A DNA stretch of 64,000 nt from Chersky-840 sp963838775 (GCA_963838775.1 CAWISP010000028.1:186001-250000); one strand, 5' to 3'. Numbered from the stretch's first letter, positions 7,946 to 16,983 are shown. The notes: generated from the letters alone by a model not told the origin. Numbers and translations: made by a program.

Positions 7946-9207
7946 GGGTCGAGGTCCTCGCCGTCGGCACCGAACTGCTCCTGGGGCAGATCGTCGACAC
8001 CAACTCGGCGTGGCTGGGCGAGCAACTGGCGCTGGCGGGCATCGATTCGCACTTCCATCAGGTGGTGGGGGACAACCAGGCCCGCATCGTCCTGGCGTTG
8101 CGCAGCGCGCTGGCGCGCAGCGACGGCGTGGTGGTGTGCGGCGGACTGGGGCCCACCCACGACGACATCACGCGTGACGCCATCGCCGAGGTCATGGCCG
8201 TCCCCCTCGTGCGTGACGACGACATCGTCAAGCGCATCGCCGAGATGTTCCGCTCACGCGGGCGCGACATGCCCGAGAGCAACGGTCGCCAGGCCGACGT
8301 GCCGCTGGGGGCGACCCCGATCCCCCAGGAGCTGGGCACCGCCCCCGGGCTCATCTGTCCCGTCGGCCACAAGGTGATCTACGCCCTCCCCGGCGTCCCC
8401 TACGAGCTCGTGGAGATGTTCACCCGGGCCGTGCTCCCCGACCTGCGGGGCCGCGCCGACCTGGCCGGGGAGGCGGCGGTGATCATGAGCCGCGTCGTCC
8501 GGACGTGGGGGATGAGCGAGTCCGGCCTGGCCGAGCTGCTGGCGCCGCGCATCGAAGCCTCCGACGCGTCGCCGGGAAGCCCCACCATCGCCTTCCTGGC
8601 GAGCGGAATCGAGGGCATCAAGGTGCGCATCACCGCCAAGGCGCCCGACATGGCGGCGGCCGTCTCCCTCCTCGACGCCGAGGAGCGCGAGGTGCGGGCG
8701 CTCGTGGGCGAGGTCGCCTTCGGGGTCGACGACACCACCATGGAGGCGGCGATGGCCGAGCTGCTCGTGGCGCGCGCCCTGACGCTGGGGCTGGCGGAAT
8801 CACTCACGGGTGGTCTCGTGGCGTCGCGGCTGGTGGGGGTGCCCGGCGCCAGTGACTGGTTCCGGGGGTCGGTCGTGAGCTACGCCTCCGAGGTCAAGTA
8901 CTCGCTGCTCGGTGTGCCGCCGGGGCCCGTGGTCACCGAAGCCGCGGCACGCGCCATGGCATCGGGGGCCCAGCGCGTCCTCGGCGCCGACGTCGGCCTG
9001 GCCCTCACCGGCGTGGCCGGTCCCGACGAGACCGAGGGCGTGGCCCCGGGGACCGTCATGGTGGGACTGGTATTGGGTGACGCCGAGCCCGAGTCTTTCG
9101 TCTTCCATCTGCCGGGGGACCGTGAGCGCGTCCGTCAGTACGCGGCGATCTCCGCCCTCGACCTGCTGCGTCGCCGCCTCATTGTTGAGGTCCCGGCGAG
9201 CCGTTGA
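7942..9207 (+). CDS. cinA: CinA family nicotinamide-nucleotide amidohydrolase
   Basis: A 421-residue CinA protein with both usual halves. The N-terminal COG1058/MoaB-like domain (about residues 1-170) has VLAVGTELLLGQIVDTN and GGLGPTHDD. The C-terminal PncC-like amidase (about 255-410) has LAESLTGGLVASRLVGVPGAS and ALTGVAGPDETEGVAPGTV. The C-terminal domain deamidates nicotinamide mononucleotide in NAD recycling, and the N-terminal domain acts as an ADP-ribose pyrophosphatase in studied members. GTG start inside the pgsA stop (GTGA). cinA normally precedes recA directly or with one ligT/thpR gene between; here two extra genes on the other strand intervene. Confidence 0.94.
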   Translation: MRVEVLAVGTELLLGQIVDTNSAWLGEQLALAGIDSHFHQVVGDNQARIVLALRSALARSDGVVVCGGLGPTHDDITRDAIAEVMAVPLVRDDDIVKRIAEMFRSRGRDMPESNGRQADVPLGATPIPQELGTAPGLICPVGHKVIYALPGVPYELVEMFTRAVLPDLRGRADLAGEAAVIMSRVVRTWGMSESGLAELLAPRIEASDASPGSPTIAFLASGIEGIKVRITAKAPDMAAAVSLLDAEEREVRALVGEVAFGVDDTTMEAAMAELLVARALTLGLAESLTGGLVASRLVGVPGASDWFRGSVVSYASEVKYSLLGVPPGPVVTEAAARAMASGAQRVLGADVGLALTGVAGPDETEGVAPGTVMVGLVLGDAEPESFVFHLPGDRERVRQYAAISALDLLRRRLIVEVPASR

Positions 9208-9253
9208 CTGCCGAGGGAAGCAAATCCGGCCGCCGCGTCGTTGATCCGTGCCA

Positions 9254-10432
9254 CTATCGCGGAAGCTCGGGAATCCAACGCTTCATGAATTGGTCGAATA
9301 GCGGGACCGTAAACGCGATCTCGCCCCACCTCGGCGAGTAGCAGATCGCCCTCTTGATCAGCCCGTCGCGCACAGGCCCGAGCGAACCGAGGCTCTTGTT
9401 GAGCACTCGTGCTACTTCGGAAGACCGGACGGGGCCGCTGCCGATTTCTGCCATGCCTCGCATGTAGGCGCGTTCTGAATCGGTTGTCTTACCGGTGCGC
9501 ACTCGAAAGAAGCCATCGTCGAGTTCAGCCACCGCCAATGGGATGCTTCGCTCAACGTCATCGAACGTGATCTCCGTTTCGCCATCGGAAACGTCCCACG
9601 CCCGTTTGCCGAACTCCTGCAGAAAGTAGGGAAAGCACTCAGTCACGCGAAGCACCTGTACGAGGGCCTCCTCCGTCCATCGCACACCTGCGTCGAGGGC
9701 GGGCGCCTGGAGAGCCTCCAACGCCTGCTCATCGGTGAGCGAGCCGATCTGGGGCAATTTGAACATGCGTTCGGCGTATGTCTTCGCCTCGCCTGTTAGC
9801 GTCGCCAATGAAGGCAATCCTCCTCCCGCGATCGTTACGGGGAGACGACGTTGTGCTGCGCGATGCAGTCCCACGATCAATGCTGTAAACGTCGGGAGAT
9901 CGACATAGTGGAGTTCGTCGATCGTCAGCATGATGCCTGTTTGATGGGCTTGCGCGACCTCGCCGACCTCGACGAAGAGACCGGCTAGGTCGGTGGCCAG
10001 ATCGCCTGAGTCAGCCGGACCGAAGACAGCGTCAACATCAATGCTCAACTCAGGTCCGTCGGGAATCCGAAGGGAGAAGGCCTTCACGACCCCGAGTGCC
10101 CGACGTGCCATTTCGCCGATGCGGCGCTTGGCCTCCATTGCCAGCAGGACACGGCGCAATGCAGAGGCAAGCGCGGGAGCCAGGTTGCCGTCCTCCGAGA
10201 TTTCGATGTGTTCGTGGAAATACCCACGGGCTTCGGCCAGGTCCTCGAACTCATTGAGTAACACCGTCTTGCCGACTCCGCGCAGTCCGGTGAGGAGTTG
10301 GCTCCGCCCGTTGCTGCCCTGGAGGAGCCGCTGGAGCGTCACGTCCATTGCGTCGATTTCGGCATCTCGGCCCACGAGCGCCGGAGGCCGGGTTCCCGCG
10401 CCGGGATTGTAGGGATTTAGCACCTGATCCAC
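9254..10432 (-). CDS. AAA-type ATPase with C-terminal winged helix
   Basis: A 392-residue ATPase. Walker A is GLRGVGKT (about residues 49-56) and Walker B is MLTIDELHYV with Asp172-Glu173. A lid region and a C-terminal segment resembling a winged helix follow (RSSEVARVLNKSLGSLGPVRDGLI). The VLNPYNPGAGTRPPALVGRD opening is typical of the ORC/Cdc6-like or STAND-like stand-alone ATPases seen in accessory DNA; their role is mostly unknown. The GTG at 10432 is preferred to the ATG at 10459 because a TATACT -10 element ends 6 nt before it and the ATG overlaps an inverted repeat. Slightly lower GC and a position that splits cinA from thpR-recA suggest insertion. Confidence 0.75.
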   Translation of the reverse strand: MDQVLNPYNPGAGTRPPALVGRDAEIDAMDVTLQRLLQGSNGRSQLLTGLRGVGKTVLLNEFEDLAEARGYFHEHIEISEDGNLAPALASALRRVLLAMEAKRRIGEMARRALGVVKAFSLRIPDGPELSIDVDAVFGPADSGDLATDLAGLFVEVGEVAQAHQTGIMLTIDELHYVDLPTFTALIVGLHRAAQRRLPVTIAGGGLPSLATLTGEAKTYAERMFKLPQIGSLTDEQALEALQAPALDAGVRWTEEALVQVLRVTECFPYFLQEFGKRAWDVSDGETEITFDDVERSIPLAVAELDDGFFRVRTGKTTDSERAYMRGMAEIGSGPVRSSEVARVLNKSLGSLGPVRDGLIKRAICYSPRWGEIAFTVPLFDQFMKRWIPELPR

Positions 10433-10438
10433 GGCGGA

Positions 10439-10515
10439 AGTATAGCAGTTTATAGCCATTTCTATGAATATGGCTATAAATCAGGGATGTATAGGGATTT
10501 GGCTATAAATGGCTA
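10439..10515 (-). promoter_or_regulatory. Promoter and repeated palindromic operator of the ATPase gene
   Basis: On the minus strand TATACT (plus 10439-10444) lies 6 nt before the GTG start. Upstream is a perfect 11-bp inverted repeat, TTTATAGCCAT at 10449-10459 and ATGGCTATAAA at 10470-10480, with a 10-nt spacer. A further copy of TGGCTATAAAT lies at 10500-10510 and a partial GGCTA at 10511-10515. The stretch is strikingly AT-rich for this genome. The inverted repeat covers the -35 region, so it may be an operator, possibly bound by the ATPase's own C-terminal domain. Confidence 0.6.
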
Positions 10516-10557
10516 GATTTTCGTATACATGACGAAAACGTCCCGGTCGGGCGGGAT

Positions 10558-11064
10558 TCATGCAGGCAGTAACAACCGGTACAGGTCATAGGTGGGGCGG
10601 TCGAAGGCCACGAGCCGCACCAGCTGCACCTGTGTCTCGCAGGCAGTGACGGTGGCAATCGCCACCCCGGCTGCCAGGTCGGGTGGGTACCCGTACACAC
10701 CGGTGGAGATGGCGGGAAACGCCACCGACCGGGCGCCGAGGCCGTCGGCCACCTCGAGCGAGCGCCGGTAGCACGAGGCGAGGATCTCGGCCTCACGGCG
10801 CGTGCCGCCGCCCCACACCGGGCCGACGGTGTGGATGATCCAGCGGGCCGACAACCCGAACCCGGCCGTGGCCTTGGCGTCGCCGGGCTCGCACCCTCCG
10901 AGGGCGGCACAGGCCGCGTGCAGGACGGCCGCCCCGGCGGCGCGGTGGATGGCGCCGTCGACGCCACCGCCCCCGGCGAGCTGTCGGTTGGCGGCGTTCA
11001 CGACGGCGTCGGTGTTCTGCGCGGTGATGTCACCTTGCACCGCTTCGATGCCGGGGACGCCCAT
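10558..11064 (-). CDS. Macrodomain protein (O-acetyl-ADP-ribose deacetylase type)
   Basis: A 168-residue MacroD/YmdB-type macrodomain. It shows GDIT at residues 11-14, the NAAN motif (23-26), the glycine loop GGGGVDGAIH, the HTVGP strand and the phosphate loop ISTGVYGYP (119-127). Such proteins hydrolyse O-acetyl-ADP-ribose or remove ADP-ribose from macromolecules. The Asn and Asp residues used by the MacroD type are present. The ATG at 11064 begins at the conserved core; upstream in-frame codons add residues without similarity. It is on the same strand as the ATPase gene, 125 bp upstream, and divergent from thpR. Confidence 0.9.
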   Translation of the reverse strand: MGVPGIEAVQGDITAQNTDAVVNAANRQLAGGGGVDGAIHRAAGAAVLHAACAALGGCEPGDAKATAGFGLSARWIIHTVGPVWGGGTRREAEILASCYRRSLEVADGLGARSVAFPAISTGVYGYPPDLAAGVAIATVTACETQVQLVRLVAFDRPTYDLYRLLLPA

Positions 11065-11141
11065 GACCGCGATCCTGGCGCATGCACCCCATGGGGTCCA
11101 CCGCACGAGCAAGCACCCGGCACGCGGGCACACTGGACGGT

Positions 11142-11681
11142 GTGCGCCTGTTCGTAGCGGTGTGGCCCCCCGAGAGTGTGCTCGAGCTGTTGCTCGGCAT
11201 CGACCGCCCCGACGTGAAGGGGGTGCGGTGGACGTCGGAGCCGCAGTGGCACGTCACGGTGCGCTTCTTGGGGGAGGTCGAAGACCCGGCCCCGGTCGCC
11301 GACGCGTTGCGGGCCGTCCCCGGACGTCTGCGCGCCGGCGGTGGGACCGAGGTCCGGGCCGTTCTCGGGCCCACCACGGCCTGGTTCCCCGGACGCCAGG
11401 TGCTCCAGGTCCCCGTCGCCGGCCTCGACGTGCTGGCCGGCGAGGTGGGGGCGGTCACCTCGGCGTGGGGCGAACCCGATGATCGCCGGTTCTCCGGGCA
11501 TGTCACGCTGGCGCGGGCGCGCCGACAGCCGGGCCCCGCCAGCCTGGCCGGGGCGTCGCTCGCCGCCACGTGGCGCGTGCGGGCGTTCGAATTGGTGTCC
11601 TCGGACCTCGGTGCCGGCGGAGCGCGCTACGAGACGCTCGCCACCGTCGCCCTCGACGACGCGACCGCGCCGGCACCCTGA
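11142..11681 (+). CDS. thpR: RNA 2',3'-cyclic phosphodiesterase (2'-5' RNA ligase family)
   Basis: A 179-residue LigT/ThpR protein of the 2H phosphoesterase superfamily, which hydrolyses 2',3'-cyclic phosphates and can join RNA halves by a 2'-5' bond. Both HxT motifs are present: His37-Val-Thr39 (HVTVRFLG) and His120-Val-Thr122 (HVTLARAR). The GTG at 11142 gives the typical VRLFVAVWPP start; an in-frame codon at 11082 would add 20 unrelated residues. It lies 215 bp before recA. A cinA-ligT-recA order is known from Deinococcus, so its place here looks ancestral. Confidence 0.92.
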   Translation: MRLFVAVWPPESVLELLLGIDRPDVKGVRWTSEPQWHVTVRFLGEVEDPAPVADALRAVPGRLRAGGGTEVRAVLGPTTAWFPGRQVLQVPVAGLDVLAGEVGAVTSAWGEPDDRRFSGHVTLARARRQPGPASLAGASLAATWRVRAFELVSSDLGAGGARYETLATVALDDATAPAP

Positions 11682-11757
11682 CCCCGGCCCGAGCCCGGGC
11701 TGGCGCCGCGGCCGGGCACGGCGGGGTCTCGCCGCCAAAACGCCAAAAATCCCCCAC

Positions 11758-11781
11758 CGAACAGGTGTTCGTAACTACACT
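11758..11781 (+). promoter_or_regulatory. LexA (SOS) box and -10 element upstream of recA
   Basis: CGAACAGGTGTTCG at 11758-11771 has perfect CGAACA/TGTTCG arms and matches the actinobacterial LexA consensus CGAAC-N4-GTTCG. TACACT at 11776-11781 is a good -10 element immediately downstream, so LexA would sit between -35 and -10. recA starts about 110 nt further on. Confidence 0.85.
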
Positions 11782-11896
11782 ACTGACATTCGGGGGCCAC
11801 AGCCGAGGGATGTCACACCCCGTTCGTAGGGTCGGTCGGGTCAGTCGGTCGGAGCGACGTAGCCGGTTCAATCAAGCGAAGAGAGGCATCGGACAC

Positions 11897-12949
11897 ATGG
11901 AACGTGACAAGGCGCTCGACATGGCACTGGGCCAGATCGAAAAGCAATTCGGCAAGGGCTCGGTCATGCGGATGGGGGAGAACCTCAACCTCGAGATCGA
12001 GTCGATCTCCACCGGGGCATTGGCGCTCGACCTCGCCCTCGGGATCGGCGGCCTCCCCCGGGGACGCATCGTCGAGATCTACGGCCCCGAGTCGTCGGGT
12101 AAGTCGACCCTCGCCATGCACGTGGTAGCCGAGGCCCAGCGCAACGGCGGGATCTGCGCCTACATCGACGCCGAGCACGCCATGGACCCGGTGTACGCCG
12201 GCGCCATCGGCGTGAACGTCGACGACCTGCTCATCTCCCAGCCCGACACCGGGGAGCAGGCCCTCGAGATCGCCGACATGCTCATCCGCTCGGGTGCGCT
12301 CGACGTTCTCGTCATCGACTCGGTGGCGGCCCTCACGCCGCGGGCCGAGATCGAGGGGGAGATGGGGGACAGCCACCCCGGGCTGCAGGCCCGGCTCATG
12401 TCCCAGGCGCTGCGCAAGATCACCGGCACGCTGTCGAAGTCCAACACCATCTGCGTCTTCATCAACCAACTGCGCGAGAAGATCGGCGTGATGTACGGGT
12501 CACCCGAGGTCACCTCGGGCGGACGGGCCCTCAAGTTCTATTCCTCGGTGCGCCTCGACATCCGCCGGATCGAGCAGATCAAGGACGGTGCGGAGGTCGT
12601 GGGCAGCCGCACCCGGGTGAAGGTCGTCAAGAACAAGGTCAGCTCGCCGTTCAAGCAGGCCGAGTTCGACATCATGTACGGCCGGGGCATCAGCCGGGAG
12701 GGCTCGCTCCTCGACGTGGGGGTGGAGCTCGGCCTCATCAAGAAGTCCGGCGCGTGGTTCACCTACGAGGGTGAGCAACTCGGCCAGGGGCGCGAGAACG
12801 CCAAGCAGTTCCTGGTGGAGACGCCCGAGCTGATGATCGAGATCAACGAGCGCATTCGCTCGCAACTAGCCGCCACCGTGCTCCCCGCGGGGGCGACGGT
12901 GGGTGCGATCGAAGAGAGCGAGAGCGTTCCCGCCGCCACGAAGGACTGA
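11897..12949 (+). CDS. recA: Recombinase RecA
   Basis: A 350-residue RecA, the usual length, without an intein. Walker A is GPESSGKST at residues 63-71, and LVIDSVAALTPRAEIEGEMGD covers Walker B and loop L1. The L2-region strand (CVFINQLREKIGVMYGSPEVTSGG) and the C-terminal domain are complete. It catalyses strand exchange and stimulates LexA self-cleavage. The ATG at 11897 gives the standard MERDKALDMALGQIEKQFGKG start. A LexA box upstream shows SOS control. No recX follows; the next gene is convergent. Confidence 0.98.
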   Translation: MERDKALDMALGQIEKQFGKGSVMRMGENLNLEIESISTGALALDLALGIGGLPRGRIVEIYGPESSGKSTLAMHVVAEAQRNGGICAYIDAEHAMDPVYAGAIGVNVDDLLISQPDTGEQALEIADMLIRSGALDVLVIDSVAALTPRAEIEGEMGDSHPGLQARLMSQALRKITGTLSKSNTICVFINQLREKIGVMYGSPEVTSGGRALKFYSSVRLDIRRIEQIKDGAEVVGSRTRVKVVKNKVSSPFKQAEFDIMYGRGISREGSLLDVGVELGLIKKSGAWFTYEGEQLGQGRENAKQFLVETPELMIEINERIRSQLAATVLPAGATVGAIEESESVPAATKD

Positions 12950-12972
12950 CGCCACGCTCGTCGCCGACGTCG

Positions 12973-13004
12973 CGGGCCGGGTTGCCGTCGGGCGGCTCGG
13001 CCCG
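12973..13004 (+). terminator. Possible recA terminator hairpin
   Basis: CGGGCCG at 12973-12979 pairs perfectly with CGGCCCG at 12998-13004, 24 bp after recA. There is no clear T tract, so the call is tentative. Confidence 0.35.
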
Positions 13005-13046
13005 TTGCACGTCCCGACTCAGGTCGCGCCTCGACGCGCCCCCGAG

Positions 13047-14404
13047 CTACGGGCTCGTCGTGGAAGCGGAGCCCGGTCCCGTCGTCGTGACAGCCACCGT
13101 GGAGGGCACGATCTCGACCCAGGTCTGTCCCGGCTGCAGGGCGATGGTCGAGCCGTCGGACGCGGTCAGCGTCGTCGGATCGTTCAGCGCGGCGCGCTTC
13201 CACGTGCCGGTGACGGCAACGCCGTTACGCAGCACGGTGAGGGGGCCACTCCCGACCATCTGCGACTGCACCTCGAGGCCACCTTCGCTGTTCTCGAGCC
13301 ATGGTCCGTACGTGACGTGCACGGTCTGGATCACGATGTTGGTCGTCGCGATCTGTCCCCCGCTGGCGATCGTGGCGGGCCTGCCGCTGTAGGACAACAG
13401 CCAACGCCCGCTCGACGCGCTCCACGTCCACAACGTGTTGTTGGTGGCGGTGAACGGAATGTGGACCGAGGTGACGGCCGTGCCCGTCGGCGCCGTCGAG
13501 GAGTAGGTGAACAGGGGCGCCGGGGGGGTGGTGTCGCCGGGCTCGAGCCCCCATCCCGCCGCGGCGGAGATGTAGGTGTCGTACGGGGCCACGCGGCCCG
13601 GCACCTTTTGGACGATCGCGCCGTGGGTACGGAGGTCGAAGTCGGTCAGGTTGCCGTTCTGCAGGATGTTGAGGACGGGGTTGATCCCCCCGACGTGGAC
13701 GAGGATGGGCTTGCTGAGCTGGTCGAGGATCTGCAGGTCGACGGCTCGAGCCGAGCGAATGGGCCCGATCAGCGGCCGGGCTCTGGCACTGGAATACCGC
13801 CGCGAAGCGCGTGATCCCACCTTCCACCGGCTCTTCGAAGACGATGTCGGCCTGGTCGAGGCCCGACTGCGGCCGGGCGTCGGGGTAGTTGTCCACCTTG
13901 ACGGCCAGGGCCGGTCGCCGCGGCACGGCGCCGCCGGCGGGAGCGAGCCCGGTGAGCGGGCACACGGGTCCGCCCGCGGCCGTGGTCGTCGGGCCCGGGA
14001 TGTTCGGGGCAGCCGCAGGGGGAGGCCTTCTTCTTTCCTCCCCCCGACGTCGCCGCCAGGGCGATGCCGGCCCCGAGGACCAGGACGGCGGCGGCGATCA
14101 CGGCGATCATCCAGGCGCGCTGGGCCGAGGTGCGGGTGCGACCGCCTCCGGCCCCCCCGGCGGCACCGGCACCGGCCCCGGCACCGGCACCGGCCGCAGC
14201 GGTGACAGGGGTCCCCGTCGGCGGCGTGACGCCGGCCATCGACCGGGTGGTGTCGGCCGGGATCGACTGGGTGAGATCGCCGGCGGGAGTCGCGGCCGGG
14301 TTGGCCTGGGTAGCGGTGTCCCAGGACTCGGGACCCCCGGGGTCCTGCGGCGTGCCCCCGGTGGGGACGTCGTCGGTCGGTTCGGGGGTGATGTCGTCGG
14401 GCAT
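13047..14404 (-). CDS. DUF3048 (YerB-like) membrane-anchored protein, two apparent frameshifts
   Basis: Three overlapping frames read together give one protein of about 450 residues. The first part (from ATG 14404) has an acidic cytoplasmic start, an Ala/Gly-rich stretch and one membrane helix (WMIAVIAAAVLVLGAGIALAA). The second has CPLTGLAP and PALAVKVDNYPDARPQSGLDQADIVFEEPVEGGITRFAAVF, the DUF3048 core. The third continues with GPIRSARAVDLQILDQL to a C-terminal beta-rich domain. Breaks lie near 14020 (an extra T after CCCC would explain it) and near 13790. The family is extracytoplasmic and of unknown function, related to Bacillus YerB. Sequence error is likelier than decay because all parts stay conserved. 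Confidence 0.75.
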
Positions 14405-14538
14405 GCGCTCCTCCTGCGATCCCGAGGGGGGATCGGGATCTCGACCGTCGCCGGCGGTCCGTTTTCTGACCGGCCTCGGCGCCACGGCCGAAGGTGGATC
14501 AGCGCCGAGGCTACCGCTCGACTGGTTCGGTCCCGGGA

Positions 14539-15331
14539 ATGGGCACTATGACGGCGCTCATGGGCACCGCCGGTGTGCACCGCGCCGCCACGGCCTTCTC
14601 GGGCGCGGCGTCGGTCTACGAACGGGCCCGACCCGACTACCCGCCCGAGGCCCTGTCCTGGCTGGGCGAGCGCCTGGCCCTGGGACCGGGACGACGGGTG
14701 CTCGACCTCGCCGCCGGCACGGGCAAGCTCACCCGCGGCCTCGTGGCATCGGGCGCCGAGGTCATCGCCGTCGAGCCGGTCGAGGGCATGCGGCTGACCC
14801 TCGCCGGCGCGGTGCCCGGTGCGGTAGTGGTGGCGGGCGTGGCCCAGGCCATCCCGCTCGGGTCGCGGACCGTCGACGCTCTCACCGTGGCCCAGGCGCT
14901 GCACTGGTTCGCCACCGGTCGCGCCGTCGACGAGATGCACCGCGTCCTGCGTCGGGGCTCGCGTCTGGCCGTGGTGTGGAACCGGCGCGACCTCTCCGAT
15001 CCTCTGCAGGCCGCGCTGCATCGGCTCATGGCACCCCTGCAGGGCGACACGCCGTCGGGGCACGTCGGGTGAGTGGCGACGCGTCCTCGACGACGTCGGC
15101 GCCGCCGCGCCTCGTTTCGTCCCCGACGCGCAGTTCCGAGCGCCGTGGCACCAGACCCTCGATGTCGACGGGGTGGCCGGGCGCGTGGCGTCGGTGAGCT
15201 TCGTGGCAGGCATGGACCCCACAGGTCGCGAGCGGCTCCTCGACGATGTCCGGGCCGAGGCCCGGCGCTACCCGTCCCCGTTGTCGTTGCCGTACACGAC
15301 CGAGATCTTCTGTTACCGGCGCGCCGACTAA
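14539..15331 (+). CDS. Class I SAM-dependent methyltransferase, one apparent frameshift
   Basis: About 263 residues when joined. The N-terminal part shows the SAM-binding motif VLDLAAGTGKLTRGL, an acidic loop (VIAVEP) and the ALTVAQALHWF region typical of the Methyltransf_11 group. At 15062-15072 the frame meets a stop. Removing one G from the GGG there restores GHVGEWRRVLDDVG and a continuous C-terminal half ending at 15331 (PYTTEIFCYRRAD). The substrate is unknown. The start ATG at 14539 is divergent from the DUF3048 gene, with 134 bp between them. Confidence 0.8.
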
Positions 15332-15363
15332 GGCGTCGATGGGCGGCTCGCGGTGCCACCGGT

Positions 15364-15369
15364 TAGTTT
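15364..15369 (+). promoter_or_regulatory. -10 element (TAGTTT), leaderless type
   Basis: TAGTTT is followed by 6 nt and the GTG start at 15376, the same layout as at rimO. Confidence 0.5.
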
Positions 15370-15375
15370 CGGCGC

Positions 15376-16137
15376 GTGCCGTCGCCCCGTCAGGTGCCGC
15401 CGTGGGCCCGCCGCCTGGCCTCGACCGCCATCGACATCGGATGGCGCTGGGTCTGTGACCTCGGCGCCGTCGGGCCCGGCCATCCGCTCGCCCGGCGCTT
15501 CGGCGCCTTCGGGGAAGGCAGTCTGATCGCCTTTCCCCCCGGCGCCATCTTCAACGAGGGCTGGATCCGGATCGGGAGCAACACCATGATCGGCCCCTAC
15601 GTGTCGCTGTCGGCGGGGATGGCTCCGGGCCAGCAGATGGTGAGCGATCCCGTCGTGTCGATCGGCGACCGCACCCTCATCGGACGGGGCAGCCACATCG
15701 TGGGCCACTTCTGCGTCGAGATCGGTGACGACATCCAGACGGGGCCCTACGTCTACATCACCGACCAGAACCACGTCTACAGCGATCCCGACGTGCCCAT
15801 CGGTGCGCAATGGCCGGTCGAGTCGAGCGTGCACATCGGGTCGGGCAGTTGGCTGGGGACGGGAGTGGTGGTGCTGCCCGGGAGCCACATCGGGCGCAAC
15901 GTGGCGGTGGGGGCGGGCTCGGTCGTCACCGGTGTCCTTCCCGACCACTGCGTGGCGGTGGGCTCGCCCGCCAAGGTCGTGAAGCGCTACACCCCCGACG
16001 ACGGGTGGTGCGCGACCGACGGCGGCGATGACGACGTGACCGTCCTCGCCGCTCAGAAACTGGCGGGCAGCAACGGGCTCACGGCACCGAAGAAGAAGAA
16101 GAGCACCACGAGCGACACGGCACCCCCTACCGCGTAG
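15376..16137 (+). CDS. Hexapeptide-repeat acyltransferase
   Basis: A 253-residue left-handed beta-helix protein of the LbH/maltose-O-acetyltransferase-like superfamily. Hexapeptide repeats run from about residue 65 to 205 (IRIGSNTMIGPYVSL, VSIGDRTLIGRGSHI, VEIGDDIQTGPYVYI, NVAVGAGSVVTGVLP). The loop after the third turn contains DQNH, where the catalytic His is expected, and the usual end GSPAKVVKRY follows. It probably transfers an acetyl or other acyl group to a sugar or sugar nucleotide, which fits the polysaccharide genes downstream. The last about 50 residues are a low-complexity tail. The 3' end overlaps the convergent sortase gene by 85 bp. Confidence 0.85.
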   Translation: MPSPRQVPPWARRLASTAIDIGWRWVCDLGAVGPGHPLARRFGAFGEGSLIAFPPGAIFNEGWIRIGSNTMIGPYVSLSAGMAPGQQMVSDPVVSIGDRTLIGRGSHIVGHFCVEIGDDIQTGPYVYITDQNHVYSDPDVPIGAQWPVESSVHIGSGSWLGTGVVVLPGSHIGRNVAVGAGSVVTGVLPDHCVAVGSPAKVVKRYTPDDGWCATDGGDDDVTVLAAQKLAGSNGLTAPKKKKSTTSDTAPPTA

Positions 16138-16983
16138 ACGGACCACCGCTGCGCACGCGTGCGCCGCCGTCGCGCCACGACGAACACGGCGGTGATCACG
16201 AGCGCGGTCAACAGGCCCTGCTCCAACGCCGGCGTCCAGTCACCCTGACCTCCGGCGAGGTCGTCGGTCGAGGCCGCCGACTCCGAGCGCGGCGCCGCCT
16301 TGGGCGGAGGGGCGGTGGGCGCGGCGGGGCCGGCCAGCGTGGCGTGGACGACGAGGCGCTGCGACGCGCTGAAGCGCGGATTGCAGGTGGTGAGCGTCAG
16401 CTCGGCCGTAGGCGTGTTGTCGACCACCGACGTGTCGGCGGGACTCACGATCAACGTGGTGGTGACGTGATAGGTGAACGTGCCCTGGATCGTCTTGACC
16501 ACGATGGGGTCGCCCCGAGCGAGCTTGTCGAGGTCGTAGAACGGCGCGCCGTAGGTGGTGCGGTGTCCGGCGATGGCGGCGTTGCCCAGCTCGCCGGGCA
16601 GGGGCGTGCCGGGGTAGTGCCCCGGTCCCTGGCGCAGATCGCTCGTGGACGTGCCCTGGCACGATGACCTTGGTGAGGCCGATCTTGGCGATGGTGAGCA
16701 GCCCGACGGGGTTGCCGTCGTTGGGCGCCGCGATCGTCGGTCCCACCGTGGCCTGATCACCCGATCCCGGTGTCGTCGTCGTGGTCGTCGACGGGTGCTG
16801 CTCGGCGCGATGCAGCTGCGCGTCGAGACGCTGGCGGAGCTGGGCCTGGCTGTGGGACTCGACGATGCCCGTTCCCCACAGCTGGTACGCGACGAAGAGG
16901 AGGATGAGCACACCTCCACCCAGGAGGATCCGGCCCAGTACGCCGGTGATGAGCCCCCGTCGCACCTCTTCGACACTACCCAC
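16053..16983 (-). CDS. Class E-type sortase, one apparent frameshift
   Basis: About 309 residues when joined. A cytoplasmic start is followed by a membrane helix (ILLGGGVLILLFVAYQLWG), a Ser/Thr/Gln linker, and the sortase core. The core holds GELGNAAIAGHRTTYGAPFYDLDKL with the catalytic His, and TLTTCNPRFSASQRLVVHA with the catalytic Cys and downstream Arg. A second membrane helix near the C-terminus (VSLVVLFFFFGAVSPLL) is usual for class E. The frame breaks near 16659; one extra base splits KVIV from QGTSTSDLRQGPGHYPGT. The GTG at 16983 is the likely start, facing the phosphatase gene. Substrate candidate: the LPFTG protein at 19884. Confidence 0.85.
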
